From Maribacter sp. (lineage in GTDB: Bacteria > Bacteroidota > Bacteroidia > Flavobacteriales > Flavobacteriaceae), in the NCBI GenBank assembly GCA_013001935.1, contig JABDKZ010000485.1, positions 1 through 5,837 on the forward strand: a DNA stretch of 5,837 nt, read 5' to 3'. Under the pieces are notes generated by a model that saw nothing but the letters and a program-made list of their open reading frames with translations, was not told the DNA's origin and did no database searches. How positions within the stretch are numbered: position 1 is the first letter of the stretch; every line of letters begins with the position of its first letter. Of this stretch, positions 4,754 through 5,837 are shown one piece after another. A program made the translations under genes and the position numbers.

Positions 4754-5837
4754 ATGAAAATAAAAGTTTTAACAATCGCTCTTCTTTTACCTATTATCCT
4801 TTTTTCACAGTCAAATAATGTCCGGAAAAAAATCTTAATGGTAGTAAGTAGTTATGGAAAGGAAATGGGGTCAATAAGACCAGGTTTTGAGTTTGATGAA
4901 TTCTCTCAAGCCTATTTAATTTTTAAACAAAATGGACTTATAATTGATATTGCAAGCCCAAAAGGTGGTAAGGTTGAAGCAGATAAGTATAATGAAGATA
5001 AGGCCTATAACAAATCTGTTTTAGAGAACCAGACCATCTTGGATTTATTAAATAAAACCAAATCAACATCAAGCTTAGACCCCTCAAAATACGATGCTAT
5101 ATACGTTGTTGGTGGCAAAGGTGCTATGTTTGATTTACCTTATGATCCATCACTTCAGGATATTATATTAAATCTATACCAAAGAGAAGAAACTGTAATA
5201 GCATCCGTTTGTCATGGACCTGCGTCTTTTGTGAATGTTAAAGATGGTGACGATTATATTATTAAAGATGTTGAAATCACCAGCTTTTGTAATATCGAAG
5301 AAGAGTTATTTGGAAAAAAATGGGTTAAAGAATTCCCGTTTAAATTAGAAGATAAGATTAGGTCAAGAGGTGCTATTTTCAGTCAAACTGATTTTATGCT
5401 TTCCAATGTATCTGTATCAGGTAAATTTATAACAGGTCAAAATCCCTTTTCAACCGCAAGATCTGCTGAGGAAGTGGTAAAAGCCTTAGGAATAGTTCCT
5501 GCCGATCGAATACTATATAAAGATGAAAAAACTGCTTACTTAATTCAAGATATTTTGAATGGTGATAAAACCATTAAATGGAGTGAAAAAGAATTACAAA
5601 ACAATAAAGAGTTATATGATATTCCATTAATTGCTGTTTATGGATTTTACAAAATACTTTCAGCAAAAGAAGATATAGATGCTTTATCAAAAAGTGTTGA
5701 ATTGATTGAACTAACTTCGCCCTACTTTTTTAATGAAAAATTACAACTCACCCTTGCGAAAAGTTATATTTCACTTGACAATACAGAAAGAGCAAAAGAA
5801 ATCTTCAATGATTTAAATTCAAAGGGCTTATTAAAAG
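4754..5837 (+). CDS. Secreted DJ-1/PfpI-family protein with TPR-like C-terminus, 3' truncated
   Basis: The frame is open from ATG 4754 to the window edge, giving 361 visible residues. Residues 1-19 form a signal peptide (short basic start, then a hydrophobic run ending in LFSQ), so the protein is likely periplasmic or secreted. Residues 25-250 are a complete Hsp31-like DJ-1/PfpI domain. Its marks are EFSQAYLIF (about 49-57, with E49 the likely triad acid), VVGGKGAMFDLP (about 118-129) and the nucleophile elbow ASVCHGPAS (Cys153, His154). EITSFCNIEEE (about 174-184) and TGQNPFSTARSAEEVV (about 227-242) complete the pattern. Relatives act as glyoxalase/deglycase-type or chaperone-like stress proteins. 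Beyond the domain, residues 255-361 are helical; LAKSYISLDNTERAKEIF (about 334-351) has the spacing of a tetratricopeptide repeat. No Shine-Dalgarno is evident; the start is chosen because the signal peptide begins there and it is followed by MKIKVL. Confidence 0.9.
   Translation, partial: MKIKVLTIALLLPIILFSQSNNVRKKILMVVSSYGKEMGSIRPGFEFDEFSQAYLIFKQNGLIIDIASPKGGKVEADKYNEDKAYNKSVLENQTILDLLNKTKSTSSLDPSKYDAIYVVGGKGAMFDLPYDPSLQDIILNLYQREETVIASVCHGPASFVNVKDGDDYIIKDVEITSFCNIEEELFGKKWVKEFPFKLEDKIRSRGAIFSQTDFMLSNVSVSGKFITGQNPFSTARSAEEVVKALGIVPADRILYKDEKTAYLIQDILNGDKTIKWSEKELQNNKELYDIPLIAVYGFYKILSAKEDIDALSKSVELIELTSPYFFNEKLQLTLAKSYISLDNTERAKEIFNDLNSKGLLK

Overview
The window looks like an AT-rich accessory stretch of a Bacteroidota genome, most likely a marine or soil Flavobacteriia. 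The reasons are the low GC, ribosome-binding sites with no clear Shine-Dalgarno sequence, a lipoprotein signal on a YtcJ-type amidohydrolase, and several exported proteins of kinds common in that phylum. No lineage marker gene is present, so this placement is an inference.

Layout, left to right. The 3' part of a plus-strand gene of unknown function (1-603) runs off the left edge. A compact VOC/bleomycin-resistance-like gene (718-1074) follows, then a gene for a small secreted protein of unknown function (1278-2036) that ends in a good intrinsic terminator. After these come a 34-residue membrane peptide gene on the minus strand (2314-2418) and a large lipoprotein amidohydrolase, also on the minus strand (2663-4387). 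At the right edge is the 5' part of a secreted DJ-1/PfpI-type protein with a helical, TPR-like C-terminal extension (4754 to the window end).

The most interesting structure lies between the genes. Three imperfect palindromes (about 577-647, 1084-1169 and 2228-2289) share one architecture: AAC (or GAC), a short spacer, an inner stem arm, a hairpin, the complementary arm, a spacer and GTT. All three point the same way and each follows a plus-strand gene. This is the plan of integron attC sites. If each unit is cut at G^TT, the 5' end of the VOC unit (TTGGCGGT) pairs perfectly with that unit's own left arm (ACCGCCAAC), although it lies about 440 bp away. The sequence that now follows site B pairs less well. 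That mosaic pattern is expected from integron-type cassette exchange. No integrase gene is visible and the outer 7-mers do not fully match the classical consensus, so the array is a candidate only.

The genes do not form an obvious pathway. The three left plus-strand genes look like independent cassettes or accessory genes. The amidohydrolase is visibly more GC-rich than its neighbours and probably belongs to an older chromosomal background. Intergenic DNA around 2419-2662 holds nested inverted repeats that may be an operator for the small membrane peptide gene.
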